The notes: generated by a model from the letters alone, not told the origin. DNA of 64,000 bases from Vreelandella alkaliphila (GCF_016107625.1 NZ_JABASV010000005.1:248001-312000), one strand, 5' to 3'. Shown: positions 25,824 through 33,827, counted from the stretch's first letter. Made by a program: numbers and translations.

Positions 25824-28800
25824 ATGAGTCGTCATAAATCTCGTCGATCTTCCTTGGTTAAGCAAGCTAACAATACTTTTGAAACGCCTAGTAATTCTCA
25901 TGCTACCCGTTTAAGTAAAGGAGACATTCTGCTTAAAAGTGGGAAGTACTTGGAAGCAGTGGCTGAGTACCAAAAGTTAATTGATGAGAATAGGGCTAAT
26001 CATGAGGTTTATGGGCGTTTATCAGAAGCCAAATATCGACTGGGAGGCGTTCAAGAAGCCGAGACTCTATTAGCAATAGCTTTGGAAATAGAACCAAATT
26101 ATGCTGAAGCACATCACGGCATGGCATATTTATTACACCAACGTCGTCAAAATCAGCAAGCATTGACTCATATACAGACAGCGTGCCGTTTGGTCTCTAG
26201 TAAGGCTGAGTATTTTTCGCTTCAAGGAATGGTATTAGTCGCCTTACATCAGCATAGTGAAGCGTTAAGAAGCTATGAAAAAGGGCTTCAAATTTCGCCA
26301 GGCTACGCATCACTATGGAATAATTATGGTAATGCCTTGAACGATTTAGGGCGCATTGACGAAAGCATGGCGGCTTATCGTAAAGCATTAGAGCTGCCTA
26401 ATAGTAGTCGTTTTGCATTTTCAAATCTGCTAACCACAGCCCATTATCACCCCGGAATGTCCGAGAAAGATATTTTAGAAATTATTAAGCAATGGGATAC
26501 TAGATATACTCCTTCGACAGGTAGCAGAAGGCCTGAAACGGATAAAATTACTGAACGTAAGTTAAAAATTGGAATGATTTCTGATGGTTTTCGCAGCCAT
26601 CCTGTCGGTCAAATGATTATATCTGTGCTCGAAGGATGTAGAAATAAACAGTTTGAATTCTTTTTTTACTCTACAAATAATCACGAAGATCATATAACTA
26701 TTAGATTTAAAGAAGTTGCAGATGTTTTTTTGTCAGTTGAATACATGAGTGATGAGCAACTTGAAAATAGGATTTTAGAAGATAAAATTGATATACTTTT
26801 CGATCTTTCTGGGCACAATGCTGGCAATCGAATATTGGTTATTGCAAATGCCCCCGCTCCTATAATAGTTAAGTGGGTTGGTGGCTTAATTAATACTACT
26901 GGTGTGTCTTCAATAGACTATTTGATAAGTGATAGTGTAGAAACTCCTCTGGGTGTCGACGAAAACTATACAGAAAATATAGTTCGATTGCCCGATGACT
27001 ATATTTGTTACACACCTCCTCGTTACATGCCTTCAGTGTTGTCATTGCCTGCTAGTAAAAATAAATATATAACTTTTGGGTGTTTTAATAATGCTACTAA
27101 ATTAAATGATAAATTGCTGGTTCAATGGTCTAAGTTGATGCATGAATTACCAAGCTCAAAATTGTATCTGAAAAGTATGCAACTCGGTAATCATGAAATG
27201 CGTGAGCGTATTATTAATTTAATGGAGGCAGAAGGAGTCTCGGCCGATCGACTGCGTATCGAAGGGCCTTCCCCGCATATTGAGCTTCTTCAATGTTATA
27301 ATGACGTAGATATTTCTTTAGATCCATGGCCATATTCAGGTGGATTAACGACCTGTGAATCTTTATTAATGGGAGTACCGGTAGTTTCCTTCCCAGGGCC
27401 GACTTTTGCAGGACGCCACAGTGCTACCCATTTGATCAATGCGGGTATGCCAGAACTTGTAGTGAACTCTTGGCAAGAGTATCGAGAAAGAGTTTTGGAG
27501 CTTGCATCTGACTTAGATAGCCTTGCCACTATCAGGCAGCATCTTCGTCAAGTTTTATTAGAGTCCCCCGTATGCAATGCGCCTCGTTTTGCAAAACATT
27601 TTACTAATGCAATGCGTGCCATTTGGCAACGCCACTGTGAAGGAAAGCAGCCTGCCGCTTTAACGTTCGATAAAACTGGGCAGGCGCAGTTTGCGGATGA
27701 AGAAACACCCGTTGATATTGTCTATGCAGAAAGTATGGAGCCTGAGGCGGCCGGGTTTAAATGGTCCTTATCTAGCAAGATTATAGCGCTGGATAATGGG
27801 TCAAGATTAGTTGTTGAGAAGGGCATTGATACCCTTAGGCAACTAAATTCATTTGGCATAGTGACCTTCGATCCAGCAAGCCAAGTAACAAATCCTGAGC
27901 GGTTTGAGGGCAGCAATGATGTGCAAGTTTTTACCCATGCTGTTTTAGGCGACGGCAATCAAGCAACGCTTTATTCGTGCTTAGATCCAGCAATGAGCAG
28001 CACCTTGGAACCGCTGCCTATCGGACAGCAACACGGGGCTAGCCCGTCTGGTACTAACGTGCTTGCCAAGCTGCCGATCAATACTATTGCGTTAGATCGT
28101 ATCGAAGGGCTTGAAAGCTTGGATTGGTTGATTCTTGATCATTTAAGCGATTCCACGGCAATTCTTGAAAATGGCGAAAAAGCCCTTAAAGATACGCTTA
28201 TTATCCAAGTGCGTATTGCCTTTCAGCCGACGCACCAACGCCAACCTAACCTCGCGGAAGTACAGCATTGGATGAGTCGCCACGGCTTCCGTTTCTACCG
28301 CTTTAACAATGAGCAACACCGCAGCCACCTGCCAGAAAGCGTAGCTGAAAAGCAGCGCCAAGCGACGGAGCTGCATAGTGCTGATGCTGTATTCTTACCT
28401 AGTTACGAACGAATGGCTGAGCTAAGCGATAACCAACGCACGAAGCTAGCCTTTCTACTGCATACGGTGTACGGCATTAAAGACATGGCATATTTAGTGC
28501 TGGCCGAGGTTGATTTAGAAAAGGCGGAGGAGTATCTAGTTGAAGAGGGATTGATAGCTTTAAAACAAGAACCACAGATAGAGTCGACTACCTTTAGCAA
28601 GGACAAAGCAGAACTCCCAGATGAAGCAGCTAAATTTCCGCTACCTGATGCCCCACATATGTCAACGGCTGAGCGCAAACTGTTCAAGCGAGGCCTGAAA
28701 AAAGCCAAGCAATATTTTGAGTTTGGATCAGGCGGTTCGACGGTTTGGGCAGTGAAAGAAGGCTTAACGGTACAAGGCGTTGAAAGTGACGCCAACTGGG

Positions 28801-29213
28801 TGAATGCACTGAAAGACAAGCTGGGAGAGCAGTGTCAAGTTGAAGCGGTAGATATTGGTGCCACCAAAGCATGGGGCTTCCCCGTATCAATGGACGCGGC
28901 TGATAAGTTTCCTGCCTACAGTCAAGCCATCGCTAAGTATTCACAGCCATTTGATTTCATATTGGTTGATGGTCGGTTTCGTGTGGCCTGCACCATGTCA
29001 GCTATCCTGCATATTCTAGATTATTCTGATGAGGCATCTGATGCTCGTATCTTTATACATGATTTTTGGAACCGTCCTCATTATCACGTAGTGCTGCAGT
29101 TTTTGGAGACAGTTGAGAAGGTCGAAACTGCTGGTCTTTTCAAGATATCCAAGAATATCAATCGGGAAAAGGTGGTATCTATCTGGGAGCAATATGCTAA
29201 TCAACCACAATAA
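25824..29213 (+). CDS. TPR / O-GlcNAc-transferase (SPINDLY) / FkbM-like / methyltransferase fusion; probable flagellin modification enzyme
   Basis: This protein of about 1129 residues has four parts. Residues ~25-215 are TPR repeats (for example AEAHHGMAYLLHQRRQNQQA, LWNNYGNALNDLGRIDES). Residues ~230-610 are a GT41 O-GlcNAc-transferase domain: the His in SDGFRSHPVG (about 259), CFNNATKLND with the UDP-contacting Lys (about 425) and DPWPYSGGLTTCESLLMGVP. Residues ~630-900 resemble an FkbM-type methyltransferase (DTLIIQVRIAF...HGFRFYRF), with weak motifs. Residues ~945-1129 form a class I methyltransferase-like domain (YFEFGSGGSTVWAV, VESDANW, FILVDGR). Its position between two flagellins suggests addition and methylation of sugars on flagellin Ser/Thr. 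The first two thirds are strikingly AT-rich and the last third is not, hinting at a transferred and fused gene. ATG at 25824 has no strong ribosome-binding site; GTG at 25812 is an alternative. Confidence 0.82.
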   Translation: MSRHKSRRSSLVKQANNTFETPSNSHATRLSKGDILLKSGKYLEAVAEYQKLIDENRANHEVYGRLSEAKYRLGGVQEAETLLAIALEIEPNYAEAHHGMAYLLHQRRQNQQALTHIQTACRLVSSKAEYFSLQGMVLVALHQHSEALRSYEKGLQISPGYASLWNNYGNALNDLGRIDESMAAYRKALELPNSSRFAFSNLLTTAHYHPGMSEKDILEIIKQWDTRYTPSTGSRRPETDKITERKLKIGMISDGFRSHPVGQMIISVLEGCRNKQFEFFFYSTNNHEDHITIRFKEVADVFLSVEYMSDEQLENRILEDKIDILFDLSGHNAGNRILVIANAPAPIIVKWVGGLINTTGVSSIDYLISDSVETPLGVDENYTENIVRLPDDYICYTPPRYMPSVLSLPASKNKYITFGCFNNATKLNDKLLVQWSKLMHELPSSKLYLKSMQLGNHEMRERIINLMEAEGVSADRLRIEGPSPHIELLQCYNDVDISLDPWPYSGGLTTCESLLMGVPVVSFPGPTFAGRHSATHLINAGMPELVVNSWQEYRERVLELASDLDSLATIRQHLRQVLLESPVCNAPRFAKHFTNAMRAIWQRHCEGKQPAALTFDKTGQAQFADEETPVDIVYAESMEPEAAGFKWSLSSKIIALDNGSRLVVEKGIDTLRQLNSFGIVTFDPASQVTNPERFEGSNDVQVFTHAVLGDGNQATLYSCLDPAMSSTLEPLPIGQQHGASPSGTNVLAKLPINTIALDRIEGLESLDWLILDHLSDSTAILENGEKALKDTLIIQVRIAFQPTHQRQPNLAEVQHWMSRHGFRFYRFNNEQHRSHLPESVAEKQRQATELHSADAVFLPSYERMAELSDNQRTKLAFLLHTVYGIKDMAYLVLAEVDLEKAEEYLVEEGLIALKQEPQIESTTFSKDKAELPDEAAKFPLPDAPHMSTAERKLFKRGLKKAKQYFEFGSGGSTVWAVKEGLTVQGVESDANWVNALKDKLGEQCQVEAVDIGATKAWGFPVSMDAADKFPAYSQAIAKYSQPFDFILVDGRFRVACTMSAILHILDYSDEASDARIFIHDFWNRPHYHVVLQFLETVEKVETAGLFKISKNINREKVVSIWEQYANQPQ

Positions 29214-29289
29214 ACTTGCCATCTTTTTCATGTAGCAGGATTAACGCCAGGAGCTGATATTTGAACGGCTTCTGGTGTGAGGACCTAAA

Positions 29290-29469
29290 AGCCCCAACAC
29301 GTGATTAATGAGCTGCAACAACTCATCAACGATACTCGCAAGCCACCCTGAACCGCTTTGAAGAGACGGGTATGGATAAAGAGATGCCTGAGGGCTATGA
29401 AAAGTTGCTGGATATAGTAGATGGCGCTGTGAAACAGCAGCGAGAGCATGCACGAGAGATGTTGGGGTA
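29290..29469 (+). pseudogene. Broken copy of the 63-residue helical protein gene
   Basis: This stretch matches the intact small gene at 32528-32719 along its length (GAGCTGCAA, then CGCTTTGAAGA, ATGGATAAAGAGATGCC, TATGAAAAG.TGCTGG, GTGAAACAGCAGCG, ATGTTGGGGTAG). The start codon region is degraded, and a net two-base insertion near 29335-29350 shifts the frame into a TGA. It is therefore a dead duplicate. The sequence after it also matches the sequence after the intact gene, so the duplication included the downstream repeats. Confidence 0.8.
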
Positions 29470-29494
29470 GCTGACACTCGCCACTCACAGAGGT

Positions 29495-29690
29495 TACGCC
29501 CCAGGTCCGTCATTCCCCCATGTCTTTAGCGGGAATCCATGGGGAGGCAGGCAGTTGAGTATTATCGGGCAAAGGTCAGAATGGATTCCCGATAACCCCT
29601 CTCGGGAATGATGGTGCGGAGGTTTGCTTAGGGATGATGGTGTGGTGGTTTACTCGGGCATAGCGGTGCGGTGCATTCGGGAGTGATGTT
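29495..29690. repeat. REP-like/tandem repeat zone, copy A
   Basis: This is a diverged duplicate of the zone at 32745-32990. It has CGTCATTCCC...GGGAATCC, then ATTCCCG...CGGGAAT dyads and decayed tandem units of the form CTCGGGAATGATGGTGYGG. It shows no coding potential. Confidence 0.7.
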
Positions 29691-29710
29691 GGATGTAGGC
29701 AAAAACACCC

Positions 29711-29917
29711 ATCCTCCTGCCAGTGCTTGAAGAAGGCGCTCCAGGCGTGCAATGGGCCTTCCGGTAGATGGCTCAATTTGATCAGGCTCATCTGCAAAAC
29801 ATTCCACAGCGAAATATGCAACTTAGTGCCATCGTGCATCTCGAATCGCCAGATCGCTTGCTTACGCTCGGCGGCTGTTTTCGTAAACAGATCGAAGTCT
29901 AGCAGGTGCAAGCCCAC
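29711..29917 (-). pseudogene. Fragment of an Rpn/PD-(D/E)XK-nuclease family transposase gene
   Basis: The minus-strand translation of about 69 residues, LHLLDFDLFTK...AIWRFEMHDG...LSLWNVLQ-like...LHAWSAFFKHWQED, has the look of the middle of Rpn (recombination-promoting nuclease, PD-(D/E)XK transposase) proteins. There the pattern is 'GIHLLDFDLF', then a WRFEMRD segment, then 'W..FF.HWQE'. Both the N-terminal nuclease motif and the C-terminus are missing. It runs into the repeat zone on one side and abuts a flagellin tail on the other. This is family recognition from memory; a profile search would settle it. Confidence 0.6.
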
Positions 29918-29921
29918 CGAG

Positions 29922-30007
29922 GCGCGAAGATCCTGCAGCAGGCGGGTACTTCTGTATTGGCACAGGCCAACCAGATTGCGCAGAACGTTCTTTCTCTGCT
30001 GGGTTAA
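29922..30007 (+). pseudogene. Orphan flagellin C-terminal fragment
   Basis: About 28 codons encode the exact end of a flagellin (KILQQAGTSVLAQANQ, then NVLSLLG and stop). There is no flagellin body upstream, only the Rpn-type fragment. The first half is closer to the large flagellin (GCGGGTACTTCTGTATTGG) and the next part to fliC (CACAGGCCAACCAGATT). The bases after the stop (TCTGAGGCTT) match those after the large flagellin. It is the remnant of a third flagellin gene or of a recombination event. Confidence 0.85.
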
Positions 30008-30057
30008 TCTGAGGCTTAGTTTCGATAGAGCATTTGCTGTATCACTAAGTAGTGCAC

Positions 30058-30088
30058 TAAACCGGCTCCCATTGGGGGGCGGTTTTAT
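30058..30088 (+). terminator. Degenerate copy of flagellin terminator
   Basis: ACCGGCTCCCATTGGGGGGCGGTTTTA resembles the terminator after the large flagellin (about 32485-32514) but has mismatches in the stem. It belongs to the orphan flagellin tail. Confidence 0.6.
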
Positions 30089-30126
30089 TATTACTATGCC
30101 TAAACACGCATCGCGCTAGGAAGCAC

Positions 30127-30153
30127 TAAAGTTCAGACTGTTTAGGCCGTTAA
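30127..30153 (+). promoter_or_regulatory. Sigma-28 promoter of large flagellin
   Basis: TAAAGTTC-N11-GCCGTTAA is a near-consensus FliA promoter, 35 bases before the start codon, with the same spacer length and -10 box as the fliC promoter. Confidence 0.85.
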
Positions 30154-30187
30154 CTAATTATATCTATCATGGAAGACGAGCGGCGAC

Positions 30188-32434
30188 ATGGCAGTTATCA
30201 ATACCAACCTGACCTCACTGAGCAGCCAGAACCACCTAGGTAAGTCAAAAGCAGTGCTTGCTACGAGCATGGAGCGGCTTGCGTCTGGATTACGTGTGAA
30301 CAGTGCTAAAGATGACGCCGCGGGTCAGGCCATTGGTAACCGCATGCAGGCGCAAAGTACGGGTTTAAACCAAGCTGCGCGCAATGCCAACGATGGTGTC
30401 TCGCTTTCGCAAACTGCCCAGGGTGTATTGGATAGCATTAATGAAAAGCTCCAGCGCATCCGCGAGCTGACCGTGCAGGGGCTGAATGGCACTGTATCTA
30501 CTCGTGATAGCGATGTTATTCAGTCCGAGATTAACTTTAACCTGCAGGAAATCGATCGACTGGCGGAAACGGCGCACTACAACGGTGTTCCGCTGATGAC
30601 AGGGCAAGCTGGCAAGGTAGATCTTCAAGTGGGTGCTAATGATGGGCAAAAGTTAGCCGTTGATTTAAGCCCACCTGGGTTTAGTGTGGAGGCGTTAGGG
30701 TTAGAAGGGCTTAATATTGCCGGTATTGATGGGGAAGTAGCCGAACGAAATACCCTGCGTGGCGTAGCGAGAGATATTCCTCTCTACGATCCAGCAACCA
30801 CCTTAAGCTTTGACCCCGGTATAGAGCAGCCGCTCTACTATTCCAATAGCTTTGGTTATTACACCAGCGACGGTAGCGGTGGTTTTTCCAGGGTGTCGGT
30901 AACCGCGACTCACAACACCGAAACAGACTCCAGTCAGGTATCGATTAACACACCTCGGCCTATCTTTTCGGCTGCGTTGGCTACTGAGGCGGTGGCTTTG
31001 CCCGATCTTCCAGCTAATCAACGGTTGATTCAGCAAGACGATACTTATTATCTTGAAGAGCGGCTAGCAGATGGCAGTTTAAGCTATCGTCAGGCTGGGT
31101 TTTCACTAAGCTATGCAGAAACCATGGAAATGGGAACCTTGCCTGATGGCTCGGCGGGGTTAGTACGGACATATCCGGTTGAAGCGACCTTGCAGCCTTC
31201 GGCGACCATTGAAACGGGTACGTATACCGATATTAGTGATGCCTTTACCTTTGGTGGTGAGAACTACAGTTTGGCAGGGGCAGGAAGTGTTAGCTATTTG
31301 TCGTCGTCTGGTGACGCGCTATCTTCCGCCGAGCTAACTGAGGATAGCAGTGGCGACCTCTATATTCGCGCAGAGATTGACGGTGAGGAGCGATTTTTTC
31401 AGTTAAATAGCGTGACAGCAACCGGAGGCACACCTGAACAATTAGTATTGCAAGCAGATTTTCAGGGCTTTGCCGGCATCAATTTGTCTGGGTTGCCTAC
31501 GCTTACAGACCCAGAAACGCCAGCGACAGATTTATCGACGTTGGATGCAAGCAATATAACGTTTAATGGCGATTTTACTGGATTAGGTTCTCTGGCCATC
31601 GTGCAGCGTGAGGCTGATGGGCAGTGGATGGTACGTGGCCAACAGGCTGATGGCAGTCAGGCATATTTTGAAGCTGATCTTGACGTAACGGTTGACGCTA
31701 ATGGTGATGCGGTTGCAGCTATTGCGACAGCAACACAGACGAACCCAGATGTTCTCGGTATGGCAAGCCATGAGCGCGACAGAGTGAGTGGTTACTCTGA
31801 AATTACGATTGACCCTCGGAACGTCAGTGTTCAGTACACTGATGCGAAAGGTCAGCAGTTTGAGGACGTGCTGCGCCAAGGCGAAGACGGCAACTACTAT
31901 TTTAGCTTACCCGGCGAAAGTGCTGTAATTGGCGGTTATAAAACCGCTACGCTGGTTGATCTAGAAGGTACTAATGAAGTTGTTTTAAGAACATCAAATG
32001 GCAATGCTGAAGTGCTGGTTTACTATCCAAGCAATGTTAGCAGCGGTAACAACTTCAGCATCGTGGCGTTAACCGATGCTGATGGCTTTAACGATGATGG
32101 AGTTCCCCATACGCGTCTACAGATTCGTGAAAATGGCGATGACTTTAGGTTGCGCGTACCCCGCAACCCTCTCGCGGCCTTAGATAAAGCGATTGGCATG
32201 GTGGACTCAAAACGCAGTTACTTGGGCGCAACTGAAAATCGCCTTGCCTCGGTAATTGAAGGCAATCAGCTAACCGCCACCAATCTTACTGCCGCTCAGT
32301 CTCGAATTATGGATGCCGATTATGCCGTGGAAGTCGCCAACATGACTCGCGCACAAATCCTGCAGCAGGCGGGTACTTCTGTATTGGCCCAGGCTAACCA
32401 GGTTCCACAGAACGTTCTTTCTCTGCTGGGTTAA
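30188..32434 (+). CDS. Large flagellin with expanded central domain (748 residues)
   Basis: The conserved ends are those of flagellin: VINTNLTSLSSQNHLGKSK and SMERLASGLRVNSAKDDAAG at the start, and MDADYAVEVANM, RAQILQQAG and NVLSLLG at the end. Between about residue 180 and 660 lies a central region of nearly 480 residues, against about 150 in fliC. It is rich in Tyr, Ser, Thr, Asp and Gly, with repeated beta-type segments (for example DSSGDLYIRAEIDGEERFFQL and READGQWMVRGQQADGSQAY, and two more DGNYYF-like turns). It would form a thick, strongly decorated filament surface. It is below the size of 'giant' flagellins (over 1000 residues). It has its own sigma-28 promoter and terminator. Confidence 0.95.
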   Translation: MAVINTNLTSLSSQNHLGKSKAVLATSMERLASGLRVNSAKDDAAGQAIGNRMQAQSTGLNQAARNANDGVSLSQTAQGVLDSINEKLQRIRELTVQGLNGTVSTRDSDVIQSEINFNLQEIDRLAETAHYNGVPLMTGQAGKVDLQVGANDGQKLAVDLSPPGFSVEALGLEGLNIAGIDGEVAERNTLRGVARDIPLYDPATTLSFDPGIEQPLYYSNSFGYYTSDGSGGFSRVSVTATHNTETDSSQVSINTPRPIFSAALATEAVALPDLPANQRLIQQDDTYYLEERLADGSLSYRQAGFSLSYAETMEMGTLPDGSAGLVRTYPVEATLQPSATIETGTYTDISDAFTFGGENYSLAGAGSVSYLSSSGDALSSAELTEDSSGDLYIRAEIDGEERFFQLNSVTATGGTPEQLVLQADFQGFAGINLSGLPTLTDPETPATDLSTLDASNITFNGDFTGLGSLAIVQREADGQWMVRGQQADGSQAYFEADLDVTVDANGDAVAAIATATQTNPDVLGMASHERDRVSGYSEITIDPRNVSVQYTDAKGQQFEDVLRQGEDGNYYFSLPGESAVIGGYKTATLVDLEGTNEVVLRTSNGNAEVLVYYPSNVSSGNNFSIVALTDADGFNDDGVPHTRLQIRENGDDFRLRVPRNPLAALDKAIGMVDSKRSYLGATENRLASVIEGNQLTATNLTAAQSRIMDADYAVEVANMTRAQILQQAGTSVLAQANQVPQNVLSLLG

Positions 32435-32484
32435 TCTGAGGCTTCACGATTTGGCTAACGCTTTATTGTTAAAGTAGTACACTC

Positions 32485-32515
32485 AACCGGCTCCCTTTGG
32501 GGGCCGGTTTTTTTA
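32485..32515 (+). terminator. Terminator after large flagellin
   Basis: AACCGGCTCCC-ttt-GGGGGCCGGTT forms a stem followed by T residues. The small gene starts only 13 bases later. Confidence 0.85.
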
Positions 32516-32527
32516 CTGAGGTGACGT

Positions 32528-32719
32528 ATGACTAGTGAAGAACAACAACATGTTATCGATGAGCTGCAAACCGTCATAGCGGACACTCAAGCCACTTTAC
32601 AACGCTTTGAAGACACCGGCATGGATAAAGAGATGCCGGAGGATTATGAAAAGCTGCTGGGTATTTTAGATGGTGCGGTGAAACAGCAGCGTGAGCATAC
32701 TAAGGCGATGTTGGGGTAG
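32528..32719 (+). CDS. 63-residue helical protein linked to flagellin
   Basis: I do not recognise a family. The protein is hydrophilic and predicted to be nearly all helix (EEQQHVIDELQTVIADTQAT, a short DTGMDKEMPEDY turn, then LLGILDGAVKQQREHTKAML), so a two-helix hairpin or coiled coil. It has no signal or membrane segment. GAGGTGACGT precedes its ATG, and it lies directly after the large flagellin's terminator. A broken copy is found at 29290-29469, next to an orphan flagellin tail, so the small gene and a flagellin were duplicated together. A flagellin-specific chaperone or regulator like FliT or FlaG is a reasonable guess, but the sequence does not show it. Confidence 0.75.
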   Translation: MTSEEQQHVIDELQTVIADTQATLQRFEDTGMDKEMPEDYEKLLGILDGAVKQQREHTKAMLG

Positions 32720-32744
32720 CTTGCACCCGTCACTCACAGAGGTG

Positions 32745-32990
32745 ACGCCCCAGGTTCGTCATTCCCGCATGCCCTTAGAGGGAATCCATGGGGAGACAGG
32801 CAACTGAGTATTATCGGGCAAAGGTCAAAATGGATTCCCGATAACCCCACTCGGGAATGACGGTGCGGTGGTTTACTCGGGAATGACGGTGTGGTGGATT
32901 ACTCGGGTATAACGGTGGGGGCTCTTGGGAGAGATGGTGCGGGGGCTCGGGTATAGCGGCGTAGCGCATTCGGGAGTGATGTTGGGATAG
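32745..32990. repeat. REP-like/tandem repeat zone, copy B
   Basis: This zone fills most of the 427-base gap to the next gene. It contains GTCATTCCCGC...GAGGGAATCC, the dyad ATTCCCG...CGGGAAT (32834-32858), then a 26-bp tandem unit starting CTCGGGAATGACGGTGYGG at 32850, 32876 and a decayed third at 32902. CGTCATTCCCG-type palindromes are widespread intergenic elements in proteobacteria. No gene is seen here. Confidence 0.7.
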
Positions 32991-33146
32991 CTTGAAAGGC
33001 GCTATAGACCAAGGGTGGCTTGTGATAACACGCTTTTCTACCATAATCACTTAGCAGGCTCATTTTGGGCCGTGCTAGCAACAACAGGATGTTTTATAGA
33101 CTGAGGCTTGGAGGCGCTGCGGGTGCCGCAGGGATGAGAAACTAGT

Positions 33147-33746
33147 ATGGATACGTATACGCTCACGCTAGTGGTGGCGATTTGTACGATGTGGGTTAGC
33201 CTGACTTGTGGCTTTGTTGCTATGTATTTAATTCTTAGCGGCGAGTTTAGAGGCGTTTCCCAGCCTGCTGATCGGCCCAGAAAGCTTTCGATGGGCGCTA
33301 AAGCGGAAGCGGAAGATATTCCCACGCTGGCGAATGAGGGTGGTACGTCTTGGGGCGTGCAGGTGCTGTTTGAAACCCCTTCACCTGGGCTAAACGAGCG
33401 CTTAAGCGTAGCGCTGGCATCTGCGGGAGCGGTGTATGAGCCTAGTACGAAATCTTTTACGGTGATGGGGGAGTCTTCACGTAACCCTATCGTTGTTGAA
33501 AACGCCTTTCCTCCTGGGCAGCTTCCTTCGTTTACTGATGATAATAGCCAGTACTTACTTAAGGGCGTCACTATTAAGGTGAATGAGAGTGGTCGCTCTC
33601 TTTCGCCCAGCAAGCTCCAGCTTGCGCGGTTGGTTTCTCTTGCGAAATCATTGGCCCGTTTAGGCGGTAAGGTGGTTGATGCCAATCAGCTGCCAATCAC
33701 CAAGGCAGGGTTTAAAGCCGTTATTTCTGGTAAGGCCAAGGTTTAG
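33147..33746 (+). CDS. Membrane-anchored protein with a ZipA-like C-terminal domain
   Basis: This 199-residue protein has one N-terminal membrane helix (residues about 7-30), a short linker of about 35 residues and a globular cytoplasmic domain. The domain has the layout of the FtsZ-binding ZipA fold: a GLNERLSVALASAGAVY helix, a PIVVENAFPPGQLPSF segment, a GVTIKV strand, and the last helix LVSLAKSLARLGGKVVDANQ. ZipA tethers FtsZ to the membrane, but its linker is normally much longer. The protein may be a ZipA paralogue, or only similar in shape. It is between the flagellin zone and a toxin-antitoxin pair with no obvious partner gene. Confidence 0.5.
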   Translation: MDTYTLTLVVAICTMWVSLTCGFVAMYLILSGEFRGVSQPADRPRKLSMGAKAEAEDIPTLANEGGTSWGVQVLFETPSPGLNERLSVALASAGAVYEPSTKSFTVMGESSRNPIVVENAFPPGQLPSFTDDNSQYLLKGVTIKVNESGRSLSPSKLQLARLVSLAKSLARLGGKVVDANQLPITKAGFKAVISGKAKV

Positions 33747-33827
33747 CCATCTGAGGCACCATTGCTGCTCGCCTTCTCGTTTCCCGTTCACTTTGCAATG
33801 GGGAGATTACCTAAGTTATTACTTGGG

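Noticed and set aside
29727..30119. A 130-codon open frame on the plus strand through the flagellin scar.
   Set aside because: It runs antisense to the Rpn-type fragment and out of frame with the flagellin tail, without a ribosome-binding site or recognisable domain.
32745..32990. Possible CRISPR array in the 26-bp repeat zone.
   Set aside because: The units are directly adjacent with no unique spacers, decay quickly, and no cas gene is present.
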